Of a stretch of 64,000 bases of DNA, positions 25,172 to 37,500 are shown one piece after another. The notes beneath the pieces are model-generated. The model saw only the letters and a list, made by a program, of their open reading frames with translations. It had not been told where the DNA came from and ran no database searches. The DNA comes from Smittium mucronatum. Lineage: Eukaryota; Kickxellomycota; Harpellomycetes; Harpellales; Legeriomycetaceae. The DNA lies in NCBI GenBank assembly GCA_001953115.1, contig LSSL01000653.1, positions 43,866 through 107,865 of the forward strand. Direction: 5' to 3'. How positions within the stretch are numbered: the first letter of the stretch is position 1; each line of letters starts with the position of its first letter. A program made the translations under genes and the position numbers.

Positions 25172-28100
25172 ATGGTTAAAGCATATCAGAGGTACGAAGC
25201 CGAAAAAAATTTCGGTGTCATATGCAGTCCCTCTAGCAATTCAGTTTATTCTCTCGATGGAAAATATGCCATTTCACCCGCACTTCAAGATGTTATGGTT
25301 TGGGACTTGAAAAAAGGTCAGCTTTATGAAAGGTGGTCAGATTTCGACAACAACAGCCATGTCACTTGCATTACCCGTTCACCTAGTGAGGATTCATATG
25401 CTATTGGTTATTCCGATGGCTCCATTCGCCTATTTGATTTCGAAAACCCTTCTCCCTCGTGTATATTCAATGGCCATAAAGGTGCCATCACTGCCCTAAC
25501 TTTTGACCCAACCGGAACAGTACTATGTTCCGGAAGCAGAGACACTGACCTAGTTTTATGGGACATTATAGCCGAAACTGGTTTATATAGACTTAAAGGC
25601 CATAAAGATCAAATCACCGGTATAATATTCGTTAACGACCAGCAAAATGCTGTTTCACCTGAAAAGAGTGATTCCGTTGTGGATGTAGGCAGTACTATGG
25701 ATTCTTATACCTCCCAGTCTACTGAAACAAAAGATGCTTTTACTGCTGGTGAAAAAGGGTTCCTGATCACCAGTAGTAAAGATACTCTTGTTAAAGTTTG
25801 GGATTTAGAATATAGACATTGCGTTCAGACCATCGTTAGTCATAAAAGTGAAGTGTGGTCTATTGCCATTAGTCCTGATCACAAAACTCTCATAACAGGA
25901 AGTTCTGAATCTAATCTTAAAGTATTCAAATTAAATTTACAGGACTCCCCAGATCCCAGCGTACCTCTCCCCAGTTCCGGAACGTCTTTATCTGAAAACT
26001 CTTACAATAACTCTGCAACATATTCTGAAAATTTACTTGAAAACTTAGTTAAAAAGGGAAATAAGGAAATTCTAGTAGAACTTGGTTTCATTAGTAAACA
26101 GAGCAAAGAACGTGTCACAATGCTGCAGTTTCACCCCGCCGGGATATTGCTGGGCTGCCAAACCAATGACAGAATGGTCGAGTTTTTCACCATCTCTACG
26201 CCAGAAGAAATAAAAAAGAAATCCGCTAGAAAAATCAAGAGAATCCGCGAGAAAAAATCATCTGAACCCTCTACTATTGATGATCCTTCTGTTTTTGAGC
26301 TATCAACTCAAGACTTGTTAAATTTGGAGTATCTTCCAAGGCAGGTTCTGAGATTAGTTGCTAAATCTCGCAGCTTTATGTTCAATCCCACTGAAAGTTC
26401 TTTGCTTATAGTCAATAGACAAAAAAACACTAAAATTATGTTTGCGCTTGTAAATAATTCATTAAGTGTAGCGTCTTTACCAATCATCAGCAGCTTAAAG
26501 ACATCTGATTCTGATTCGAAAAAGTTGCTTGAACCCCAATGGATACATTCTATAGAAAGATTAGGACATCGAAGTGAACCTCGATGCATTTCTTTATCCT
26601 CTGATAATGAGCTAATAGCCACAGCCTGTTCTTCAAACATTCTTGTTTGGAACTCGATTACTAAAGCTTGTATACGTACTTTAGAGTGCTCCCAACCTTT
26701 AACTGTAGTATTCTTACCTGGTGATCAACATTTAGCTGTTGGAACAAAAAGCGGAACAATTGAATTGTTCGATTTAGCTGCTGCCGGACCACCGATTGCC
26801 ACGTATGAGGCTCATGAGGGTGGTGTTTATTGTATTGCAGTGACTCCAGACAAATCAGGGATCGTGTCTGGGGGTGGTGATAAGGAATCTAAATTTTGGG
26901 ACTTTGAAATGATCTCTGCGGCTCTCGCCAACAACGATGATACTAACACTCCTTCTCTCCAAGTAGGCAAGACTTTATCGCTTGTCCACACACGAACATT
27001 GAAGTTGCCCGATGTAGTTTTGTCAGTCGTGGTATCACCAAATCTTAAATTTGTAGCTTACTCGTTGCTTGATACGACCATAAAAGTGTTTTTTTATGAT
27101 TCATTAAAATTCTCCCTATCATTATATGGGCATAAATTACCAGCATTATCGATAGATATTTCTTCTGATAGCACATTGTTGGTATCGGGATCAGCCGACA
27201 AGAACGTGAAAATATGGGGCTTAGATTTTGGTGATTGCCACAAGTCCATTTACGCACACAAGGATGCAATCACATCAGTAAAGTTTGTATGGGATACCCA
27301 TTACTTCTTTTCAGCGGGGAAAGATGGAGCGGTGACAATGTGGGATGCCGATAAGTTCGTGAAGATCCAGTCATTGGCGGATGGAGGTTTCAGTGGAGGG
27401 GATATCTGGGGGCTTGCGGTGGCCAAGTACGGAAACTTTATAGCCGCAGTATCGCAAGACCGATCGATACGGATATGGAACAAGACTGAAGAGCCATTGT
27501 TTTTGGAGGAAGAGAGGGAAAATGAACTCGAGAAATTCCATGAACAGTCGATGGTGGCTGATGCCAACAAGAACATTTCTGGATTCGAAGAATCTGAAGT
27601 CGCACCAGATAGTAATGTGCTTGTGCATTCAACAAGGGGTGACCAGGAAAATGAGGAGAACGATGATGCCGTGGCTCAAGTATCAGGGGTTAAGGTGACA
27701 TTGGAGAACATGAAGGCAGGGGAGAAGATAATTGAAGCTATCAAAGTTGTTGAACTCGAATTGCAAAAGCGAGATGCTTACGATGAAGCACTGGCTAAAT
27801 CCCAAACAAACTCAATGTACCCGAGACCAACAATTCCACCACCCAATGTTTTGCTTAAGGCTATGAATATATCGGTGGCCGAAGTGTACTTACTAAAAGT
27901 AATAGAGAAGATTCGACCAAACTACCTAGAAGACGCCCTGTTGACGCTGCCTCTTAATTCATTCCCGGTTATGCTGCGGTGTATAACATTATGGGTTGAA
28001 CATAATTATAACCTGGGATTGTCAGCAAGGATTATAACATATATGATGCGGTACAACTTTGAACAACTGCAGAATATGAGGTCTCTAGAACCTCAGATTA

Positions 28101-28297
28101 TAGAGTTGCGAAACAAACTGAGAGGATTAATTGTAGGACTGAAGAGACAAGTCGGTGTGAATGTAAGCAATTTGAAAGCGGTGGCCAAATTATGGGAACA
28201 GAATGCAACAAACGAATTGTTTGATGAAGAATCCATTAAAGCAGTGCTAGAAGCGAATATTAAGAAACGCAGATTCGTAGGACTAGCCACAAAATAG
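25172..28297 (+). CDS. UTP12: UTP12/DIP2 (WDR3) U3 snoRNP WD40 protein
   Basis: UTP12 is part of the UTP-B complex of the small-subunit processome and acts in 18S rRNA maturation in the nucleolus. The gene is intronless and encodes 1041 aa. I chose the ATG at 25172 (MVKAYQRYEAEKNFGVI), which matches the conserved DIP2/WDR3 N-terminus; the frame stays open 15 codons further upstream but without an ATG. Two sets of WD repeats are visible, for example VMVWDLKKG, LVLWDIIAETGLY, LVKVWDLEYRHCV, NVKIWGLDFGDC, AVTMWDADKFVKI and SIRIWNKTEEP. The C-terminal Utp12 domain spans about residues 898-1010 (LEDALLTLPLNSFPVMLRCI). Family members are about 940 aa; the extra length lies in acidic/Ser loops in the first propeller and between repeats. 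Confidence 0.95.
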   Translation: MVKAYQRYEAEKNFGVICSPSSNSVYSLDGKYAISPALQDVMVWDLKKGQLYERWSDFDNNSHVTCITRSPSEDSYAIGYSDGSIRLFDFENPSPSCIFNGHKGAITALTFDPTGTVLCSGSRDTDLVLWDIIAETGLYRLKGHKDQITGIIFVNDQQNAVSPEKSDSVVDVGSTMDSYTSQSTETKDAFTAGEKGFLITSSKDTLVKVWDLEYRHCVQTIVSHKSEVWSIAISPDHKTLITGSSESNLKVFKLNLQDSPDPSVPLPSSGTSLSENSYNNSATYSENLLENLVKKGNKEILVELGFISKQSKERVTMLQFHPAGILLGCQTNDRMVEFFTISTPEEIKKKSARKIKRIREKKSSEPSTIDDPSVFELSTQDLLNLEYLPRQVLRLVAKSRSFMFNPTESSLLIVNRQKNTKIMFALVNNSLSVASLPIISSLKTSDSDSKKLLEPQWIHSIERLGHRSEPRCISLSSDNELIATACSSNILVWNSITKACIRTLECSQPLTVVFLPGDQHLAVGTKSGTIELFDLAAAGPPIATYEAHEGGVYCIAVTPDKSGIVSGGGDKESKFWDFEMISAALANNDDTNTPSLQVGKTLSLVHTRTLKLPDVVLSVVVSPNLKFVAYSLLDTTIKVFFYDSLKFSLSLYGHKLPALSIDISSDSTLLVSGSADKNVKIWGLDFGDCHKSIYAHKDAITSVKFVWDTHYFFSAGKDGAVTMWDADKFVKIQSLADGGFSGGDIWGLAVAKYGNFIAAVSQDRSIRIWNKTEEPLFLEEERENELEKFHEQSMVADANKNISGFEESEVAPDSNVLVHSTRGDQENEENDDAVAQVSGVKVTLENMKAGEKIIEAIKVVELELQKRDAYDEALAKSQTNSMYPRPTIPPPNVLLKAMNISVAEVYLLKVIEKIRPNYLEDALLTLPLNSFPVMLRCITLWVEHNYNLGLSARIITYMMRYNFEQLQNMRSLEPQIIELRNKLRGLIVGLKRQVGVNVSNLKAVAKLWEQNATNELFDEESIKAVLEANIKKRRFVGLATK

Positions 28298-28624
28298 ATA
28301 TCTAACATACTAATCATCAAGGATTATCCCTTTAATTACAATACATTTTATATTTTTTCAATAAAATTTGACTAAATTGCGATAAATTTACGAGCAATAC
28401 ACTGAAAACATTAAATAAATAATTTAACAAATTAGGATTATAATAAATTTAATTTAAGTAAATACAAGATATTGAAAGGAGATACGAAACGCATATGTTC
28501 AAAAAAAATGAAATGAAATCGGATAAATCTTTGTAAGATTACCCAACAAACCCATGTGGGATTTAGTTTATTAAGGAGAAAAACAAATCATAAACAAGGG
28601 AATAATGATTTGGTGTCGAATATC

Positions 28625-29338
28625 TTAGCAGCAGGATTCATCAACAAGAGCTTGACCTTTAACAGCAGGATGCTTGTGCGAAAAGTCCAAGTCGCTTGAA
28701 GCGCCGTAATAGTCCCGAGAATCAGAGGATGAGTAGCCACCTTTAACAGATTGACTTTTGAGTTTTTTGTCAAGTATAAAGTACCTGATGACTTCAACGA
28801 TCATTTGACCCAAGGTTAATCCACAACACTATTAATAGCAGCAATTAAAGAGATTATTAAAGAGACAAAATGGTGGTTTTGAAAATGGAATAAATTGGAA
28901 AATAAATATGAGGTGTTTTGGAGGAACCTCGGTGGAGAAATTTAGAGATATATAGCTAAAGATAGACTTACGATAACCATGAATAGTGGGATTTTTCCAG
29001 TCATGATAGCAATCATAAGTACATACCGCAGAATAGTAACCGCGAGGTAGAGTGGGGCTCTATAGGTTAGATACCACAGCTTTCCGATTCTAACAAGAGA
29101 AAAAAACCCCCGTTAAAAGTAATGTACAACGAAGGAGAATGGGGAAAGAAAAAGAGTAAGAGAGAAATTACCTTAGAGGGTACATATCAAAAACCATGGA
29201 TAAAAGACGTTCCAAAACCCCAAGTAAAATTAGCACAGTATAACCCCTAGCCAAATCCGCGTTAGTTCTTAAACTAACAGCGTAAAAGACAAAATTGACA
29301 TAGACCGGAGCCCTTGATATGGTTGTGCTGCTACTCAT
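28625..29338 (-). CDS. CTR-family copper transporter, three exons
   Basis: CTR proteins are trimeric three-TM permeases for Cu(I). Exons are 29338-29172, 29089-28972 and 28828-28625 (minus strand), joined by GT...AG introns in phases 2 and 0; the product is 162 aa. TM1 lies around residues 30-50. TM2 carries M81-I-A-I-M85, and exactly twelve residues later TM3 carries G98-L-T-L-G102. This M-X3-M-X12-G-X3-G arrangement is the CTR signature and supports the splicing, since it spans the last exon junction. The chain ends in Cys-Cys (161-162), the expected place for a C-terminal copper-handling motif. Oddly, the short N-terminus (about 25 residues before TM1) has no Met-rich motif, so a vacuolar CTR2-like or low-affinity role is possible. 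The gene is convergent with UTP12, 328 bp away. Confidence 0.85.
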
Positions 29339-30685
29339 TATTAATGCTTGATAAATATGATTGCTCAAAAGAGATTATCGGAAAGATTACAATTAAATAA
29401 TACAGAAAGATAAAAGGCAAGATGGGGTTTTAACCTTTATATACTAAGCGAAAAATAGAAAAAAAAGAAAAACAAATCTCGCTCCGAGTTTAAATAGTCG
29501 AAATTACAATATGAAGAATGTTTTTTTCTTCAATCCATCTGTTGGGTTGGAGAGACAGAGAAGGGGTTGAATGGATTTGATAAATAATTGGAAATTTCAA
29601 ATATAAAAAACGTATATAATTCAGGCTAATTAACCTATATAGGACAAACAAGGGATTTCTTGGCCAGAAAAAGCAACATTAACCTATTCTCATTCACCCT
29701 TCGTTCCGAGGAGAAATTTAATTATTCATATGCTGGTCCTAATTAGGGTTGCATCTACAATATTTTCCCATAATGATACAAAAAGCCTTTCTACCAATAA
29801 ACTGGCTTTTATACGTTTTCAAAATGTATCGCCAGCGTTATTTATCCCAATTGTTTGTTGGGAAGATATGCATAAAAGTGATTAGTGTAAACCCAATACA
29901 TATATTATTAATTGTACGTGACTATGTATCCAATTATTTATGGATTATTGTTGATCATAAACTCGTAATCTAATAAATTGAATTTGCTTAGAAATTCTAG
30001 CCCCACATTTAATAGGACCAGAAAGAATTGGACGTTTTTACACTTTTCAGGCCAATTAGATTAAAAAACTTTTGAAAAGGTTATCGATTAACTATTGGAG
30101 CAAAAGTGAATGTCATTTCTAAATTTGTCAAAAACAAGAGCCAAAATTGGTTCTGCCAATTTGTAAAAAATCCTCCTTTTTTTAATATTTGTTTTTACAT
30201 CTAGTAAATTATTGTAATCAATTTCTACCTGAAAATCCAGCTAATAATACCACCCTGATTAAAGATAACAAATTGATCAGCAATTTGAAACATCACAGAT
30301 TCAATCTTTGACGGAAGAAATTTCTCGCAAGTGTTTATGATGGAAATCTAATTTGCATTGACAAAATCGAACCAAATACTATTCTCCGTTTGTAATTAAA
30401 TATATACAACTATTATCACTAGCATCATCCGATATTGCTTTCTCATCTAGGAGGTTCTTGTTGAGATTAGACTTGCCTATTAAATCTTTATTACTTTCTT
30501 ATTTTGCAAATAAAACCATTATACGCATATAAAGCACTTGAGGGTGTTATGACTATTTGCATACTACCATTTCTTCTACTTTTTCTACCTATCATTTTAC
30601 ATGATTAAGTTTGTATTGACAAATGAAATTTGACTATTTCTTAAAATTATGCATCAAAAAGTTTAATTCTTAATTCTTTCTATTT

Positions 30686-30750
30686 ATTGGTAAAAAAGTA
30701 TACGAAATGTCCATTATGTGAATTGGTAGTATACCAATAGTCCTGACACC
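30686..30750 (+). repeat. Dispersed ~65-bp repeat, copy 1
   Basis: It begins ATTGGTAAAAAAGTATAC and ends in the exact block ACCAATAGTCCTGA, which recurs at the same internal distance in 31073-31138. The copies are in direct orientation, about 390 bp apart, and diverged in the middle. Confidence 0.65.
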
Positions 30751-31072
30751 GTACTTGGATAATCTAGTATTAGAATTGCAAAAAGGAATTTTCTTGTAAG
30801 TGGTATGCTTTTCTATATTTCTTGGCTTGATGATGGTTAAATTTTGTTATAGACGATAGTTTACATTGTAAAAAAAAGCCTAGTCTTGAAAAGAATCCCC
30901 TCAAACTGCATATGATAAAAATTACAGTGCAGTGACTATTCCATAAATTGACAATTTTTTAATCTTTTTCGGCCCATCACTCTAAATAGCTAAAACGGTG
31001 TTATGAAATTAAATTGATTTATTTTTTAAAAAAATTATTCTGGTTTAAAATCTAATCCTAATCAAAATCCTG

Positions 31073-31138
31073 ATTGGTAAAAAAAAGTATGCAGGGTGTC
31101 TAGTTTGTAAATTGAGAATAAACCAATAGTCCTGATGC
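31073..31138 (+). repeat. Dispersed ~65-bp repeat, copy 2
   Basis: It starts ATTGGTAAAAAAAAGTATGC, contains GGGTGTC and ends with ACCAATAGTCCTGATGC. A third partial match to its first part (AAAAAGTATGCTGGGT) sits at 31852-31867. Confidence 0.65.
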
Positions 31139-34100
31139 TAAAAACGACAAATAGTTTTAAATTGTGGTGTTTTATTTTACCAATAACCATCTCGAGTTCG
31201 AAATATTAACTATATCAAATAGTAATCGGAAATCGACAAGTCTATAGATAAACAAAAACCAAACTATCAAGATAAAACGGATTTCTTATTGTACAGCTAA
31301 TATTACCTCATTTGAATACTTGAGTTTTAGAAATAACACGCTATGATATACGCTTTTATTTCTCGCCGCACATATACTTATTAATCACTTTTAAATAAAA
31401 CAAGTTATATTCTCTAAAAAAATGCAAAAATTTATTAATAGCCAATAGGACCAGAACACAAATCCCAACAAAACATCTGTTTTTTTTTTGTTCAATTCTT
31501 GAAATCCTGTTCGAAGATATCAATAATGCAAAAATACAGCATATCTTTGTAATCAACTTTATTAGTAATAATTTACTAGAAACAACTATTCTTTTTTTTA
31601 GATCTTGAAGTATCTTTAAAGTGGATGGCAAATTAGCGACTTTCTATTTTAAAGCCGTATAAATATAAAATCGCATTATCTCTATATTCTAATAGAATAG
31701 TACGATGGTGTATTTACTTGTTTGGTCAACAAAAACATTTTATTAAAAGTGGGGTCTTTCGCTTGCTTTAAATTCAAAATTAAAGAACTAACATGTTTAT
31801 TTACACGGATCTGAATTAAACAACTTTTTGGGCCCAGAAAGTTTTAACATCAAAAAGTATGCTGGGTAATTTTTCATGGCACTAAAATCAAGATGTAAAT
31901 TTTTTACACCATATTAGAACGTAATATAAATTATATTCCTGAATAAGCTAAACAATTAAGTATGTAATATGCATTATAACTGACGTTTTAATTTGCCCAG
32001 TAGACTATGCATCGCACACGTTATTAATTTAATTAATAGTTTTGTCATGGGATATTTCTTACTTCCTAAAAATTAATGGGCATTGCCAAATGACAGTTTA
32101 TTTACATCACTAACAATATGCCTAAAATCCTCAATGATAAATATCAGTTATTTATCTCGTTTTACGCTTTTAATTGGAAAAAAAAACCTTTCTTATCAGA
32201 TTACTTTTATAGGTCTAAACTTTCCAAAACCTACTAAGCTTTAGAAAATGCAATATCGTATCATATTGTAGTGAAATAGATTAATTGTCTTGTTTCCAAT
32301 GTATAAAACCAACAATATGGCAGTCCAGTCAATAAAACAAATATCTTTAGGGTGCTAATATTATTTTCATTTTGTGGATCTATATCTTTCTTCGCTTTAT
32401 TGTTTTTTATGGAAAATGCCATTGAAAAATACAATAGAAAAAAATCAATGTGAGAGATTGTATTTACGATTGAGACTCGATCCCATCACTCACCTATCTC
32501 CCGCTTAGTAACAATGAAATCTCGATAAGCCCTGCTTGTTGATAAGATCATAAAAAACAATTTCTGCAAATTATTATAAAACTATGCGATAAAAATTTTA
32601 AAAATATATGTGGAAAGTATTCAGAACAGCTAGCCATTTGGCCTTTTTTGCCTATTACCCCCACAAGATTTATTTGGGGTTAATATCTAGTATAAACTCA
32701 ATATTAAATAGGAAAATGTAGAGCAGTAAAAAAATGTAATGGAGTCAAAGACAGGGGGGAATGAAGTATTTTAACTAATATTCAAGGTAGCTTTTTCACC
32801 TGCCTCAATAGAAAACCAGAGGCTCCTTTTTCCATAATTTTCGATCCCTGTGTAATATATTACAAATGAAAAATAACCATCATAAAAGTTTCCCCATCAG
32901 TAATTGCAACAATATAAATCTATCGTAATTAACGTTTTCTACTTCATTTTTGTTTTCGTTGATTTCTATTGGATTTTTTTTGTACAAATCAATTATCACA
33001 AATGATTTTCGTTTTCACTTAAAATGAAACTTAGCACAATTATCAAATTTAGATAAGTCTTACCCAATAAAGTCCGCATTTACTCAAAATCTCCGATATT
33101 TGAGTTTTTTAATCTGTTAAAGTATACATTTTTTACATCATTTTATTGGCTTAATATATTTCACTTTTTGTCCATCGCTCCGAATTATTTTACCCAATAA
33201 ATACTTTTCAATACTTCTCTACAATAGCAGAAATTAGTTGATTATTAATCACAAATATGTAAATAATAAACCAACCAATACTTTTATCAAAATATAATTA
33301 TCTCATTTCCAGCTCAGAACTCTGTTTAAAAGCCCAATAGAATACCATCTCCACATAAAAATCCCTCATTTTAAAAGGAAATTATTTTAGGCACAAAAAA
33401 GCAATTGCGTCGTGCCATATCATATCCCCTCCAGTAGATTTAGTATTTGTTACTTTTATTTTTTTACCAAAATTTGTGCCAAATGGATTTTCCTTTTCAG
33501 GAATCAATTAAATCGCCCAAAATAAGGAAAAAATTTATTAGTGCATTTTATTTTATTTTTTTGTATCACGGAATTTTATTTAGTGCATTTTATTGTTGCA
33601 AGATAAAGTGACTATAATTATTAGAGTAGCTTAAAGAAATATCAAAGATAATTTTCTATGAATTTAGATGCCTCTATTTGAACCTCATACCCCAATGTTT
33701 GACATTTTCTGTAGCTGACAATAATCCTTACTGATATGAAAAAATAAAAATGAAGGTCAATCCAGATAAAAAATGTTTTATCGTGACCTTAATTGATTTT
33801 GTATAGAGCAAAAGAAGGCAAAACAGCCGAAATTTCGTACCAGAAACGTTTATGCTATAGGATATTTCACCTGCATACTCCCATCCTACCTAATTACTTT
33901 CCCTCTCCACTATTCCATGCCTTTATTATTTTTTACGGAGAAAAAATCGAAGTTTTAATTATCAGTTGAATTGAAATTAACACAATCTTTAACCCTTGGT
34001 TTATGGGTATTTATTTTATGGCTCTAATTTAGATACCGATGACTTATGTTGAGCCTTGGCCGAAAATGCGAGCATGGTAAGCCTGTTGGTGTTATTTATA

Positions 34101-34500
34101 AATTAAACATTGTGTTATATTCTAATTTTAAAACGGTTTATGCGTCGTTAAAAGTCCAATACTCATGGTATTTCGGCCAGATTTATTACTATAAGCTTTT
34201 AAAACTAATGGTTGATAGCTTTTAGTAGTGTATATTTATTCAATACCTTTTAGATGTGGCTTTTCAAATAAACACTTAGAAGCACAGTAGTAGCTTTTTT
34301 TAAAATTTTCATGTAAGTATTAGAATTCAAAAGGTTCAAAAATCCAAATATTCATACTTGAGCCCTATTTACGTCCAAGTGATTATTTCTTTTGCTTTAA
34401 ACCCCTTCATAAGTCTTTGGGCTAATGTATGAGTTTTCTATAATTCGAATCATTAGTCCTTTTTGTTAAACTTCTATCAAAACTCGCTCATAACATAAAT

Positions 34501-37500
34501 TGAAAACTGACCCTATTGCTTATTTTATAATTCTGTAATCTTTTTTATCGAATTAATCTGTCAAAAAATATATTTATTTAAAATGCAAACAGAATTAAAC
34601 TGTTTTTTTTTCTGCAAACCGTCCAAGATCATAACACATGTCGGAAATTCATTCCCGAAAATATTTATGCTAATTTCAATTTTTATAAATGGAAATTTGT
34701 GCAAAAAAATTTAAACAAGAGTTGCAAATAAAGTTTTTGGGTTGATTTTTATTTTTTAATCATTTCAATTTTGTGATTTAAACCCTGTATGAATCAAGCA
34801 AAAATGGGGACACTTCATGACAATAAATCTTGAAAAATATATTGATTTATTGCAAATATTTATGTTATATCCTTTATCATCTGCTTTAATCGGTACTATT
34901 ATAGCTTAGGAAGAAATTTTCTTTTTTTTTGTTAAACAGACTGTTTAAATCTTCAATAAATAACATAAAATCATCTTTTAAAAAATATATGTAAATAGGC
35001 TTTGAAGTCTGTGATTAGAAATCAGATTTAAATTGAATTAAAAGATCTTATTTTGGGAGTTATCATCAAAAAGAAAATGTATAAATATAGTCAGAATGCA
35101 AATAATAAACAATATTTCTTTTTTATCTTGAGCTCTAGATATTTAATGATTTTAGATATGATATATGATCTATTTTAGAGATTGGCCGCTATAAGTTATG
35201 CACGATAGGAAATTGAATTTTTTTTTTTTAATAAAAAAAAAGTATACAAAGTTATAATCTACACCTTTTCGTTGATCTTAACTTTGAAGATATCGAAATT
35301 TATTAAATACAAGATTTTACTTAAAAAAATTACGTAAATCAGAATTTATCGTTAATTACATTTAATTTATTCCAACCTCATTCTACTTGAACACAAAAAT
35401 ACTTATATGCTAAAAAAATTAACATTATCGCTCAAAAAAGAAACATTTTATACAATTATAACTTTCTCAACTACAATTTTCATACATTTTTCTTTATCTT
35501 TTGCTAAAAATTAAAGTAAAAACCTAAGCCAAATCCTGATTATAAATTGGTTGATAATAAAAAAAAAATCGCTCTTCATTTTAATGATTTAATAGTCCTA
35601 TGGATCCTATAGATTTTAAAACAAAAAAAATAGCAATTATAAATGAGTTCTTGCTATAGATATTAATAAAATTTCTGCTTGATAATTATTTGTGTTTGAA
35701 TCAACTATATATATCAGGGCATTGAATCTGATCGGTGTTCTTGCTCTACGATGATCTTAATCTAGAAAAAAAATCAAATTAGGAAGCATAAAACAGTATC
35801 ATTAAAAAAAAATGAGATCTCAAATATTATGATTTTTTAATGAACCAATTTTAAAACTATCACAAATAGAGTTTAATAAAATATTAAAAGTTCTTATATT
35901 CCAACAACTGTGTTTTAATATATAATTTGATATGATATTCGTATTTCATCAAAACTATATGAAATAATGGTAAAAAACACCACATAAAATTTATTAAATT
36001 TATATATTGATGAATTCAAAATGATATAATTAAGAAAAACTAATGTTATAAAAATGGAATTTAATCGTATACTTCACTCTGGGATTATTTTTTAGAAATT
36101 TTTATTATTAATAATAAACCATGCTAACAAAACAAAAATATATTCCGTTATAAAATTTTTTTAATGAATTGAACCACATTTTCATCGATTAGGAAATCTT
36201 CTTTAAACTAATATTTTTAATTATAAACTTTCTTTTTTTTTAATAAATATAGATATATTAATTCTAATAATAACCTGAAATTGGAAAATATTAATAATTG
36301 GAAAATATATCAGCTTATTAAAAAATTCATAGTCCTGAATAAAATATTTAAATACTGCAGTATATGCAAATTTAGTTAAAACTTCAACACATTTTTTGTA
36401 AAATCTACCCAGAATTAATCAAAACTAAAATCTAATAATGCAAAGTGATTAGAATTATATTCTTTTAAAAAAAAATTGATTCGACTAAATTTTAGTCTCA
36501 GATTTCTACCCTAGAAAAATTTTCTTAAAATTCTGTTTAAATTATTTCTAAGAATTTTTATATTGTTATAAAAAAAATTTATGAGTGGAATGATTTATAC
36601 TAACTTCAGCTTATTACAAATTAAATAGCTATAGTTTATTCTGGGAATTTCCTGGCTATATTTGATATATTTTTTATAAAAATTCTAACTCTGTTTAATT
36701 TTTTTTGATAAAAGTTTTCAAATTCATCACAAAAAATATTTTTTATTTTAACTATATAAAAATAAATAAATTTAAAGGTTATTATTTGTTATTATAATGG
36801 TAAAAATGCTTTAAAAAATCAAAAAAAAAATAACATCATCGAATCTATTTTAGTTGTAGATATCTAAATTTTGAAATTAACTAATTTATCTTAATACAAT
36901 TTAAGTTTAGCAAAATAATCTAAATTTTGGTTTAAAAAAACATCAAATTCCTTAAATAAGGATTTTATTTATAGATTAAAATGATTTCTTTTTTAAATTG
37001 AATTACGATATTACTTAAAAATAAATTGGTTCAATCTAAACTGAAATATATAATAAAGATAATTCAAATAAACATTATAGTGAAGTTTATATAAAATTTC
37101 AAAAAAAAACTATCGGGATTTTATGAAAATTTTCTTTAAAACAATTATAATATTTTTACGTGAATTTGAAAAAATCCATTAATTTATAATAATGTTTTTA
37201 ATTGGAAGATCTATAAATCACAACAAACTAATAGTATATTTCATTTGAAAAAAGTAAAAGTTTTAAATATGAGATCAAAAAATAATTTATAATTACATTT
37301 AATGCTATTTCTTAAAAATTATAAATGGATTAGAAATTTTATTTATAAATTTGTTGATTAAATTATAATATCTAGAATGAAAATATTTTATATTCAAATA
37401 ATCATACTTTTAGTAATGAAATTAATTCTTTTTTTTGAAAATTACTCTATCCACATCTAATATTCTTTACTTAAGGTATTTTTATAGCTACTAAGAATAT

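Larger units (their letters stand above)
29339..34500. other. Gene-free region of mixed composition with short dispersed repeats
   Basis: Base composition here is nearer to that of the gene block than to the deserts, yet I find no family motif. The longest frames (29749-29973 and 31356-31631) are hydrophobic, lack a recognisable domain and begin at non-ATG or arbitrary points. The only structure I see is a 65-bp dispersed repeat around 30.7, 31.1 and 31.85 kb and a short duplicated segment near 33.53-33.60 kb. It may be old, decayed coding or repeat DNA. Confidence 0.5.

Noticed and set aside
27045..28320. Several minus-strand open frames under the UTP12 coding region
   Set aside because: They lie antisense to a clearly conserved WD40/Utp12 protein and have no motifs.
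32450..32560. Possible tRNA on the minus strand (GGGATCGAGTCTC resembling a B box)
   Set aside because: No A box at a suitable distance and no acceptor or T-stem pairing could be made.
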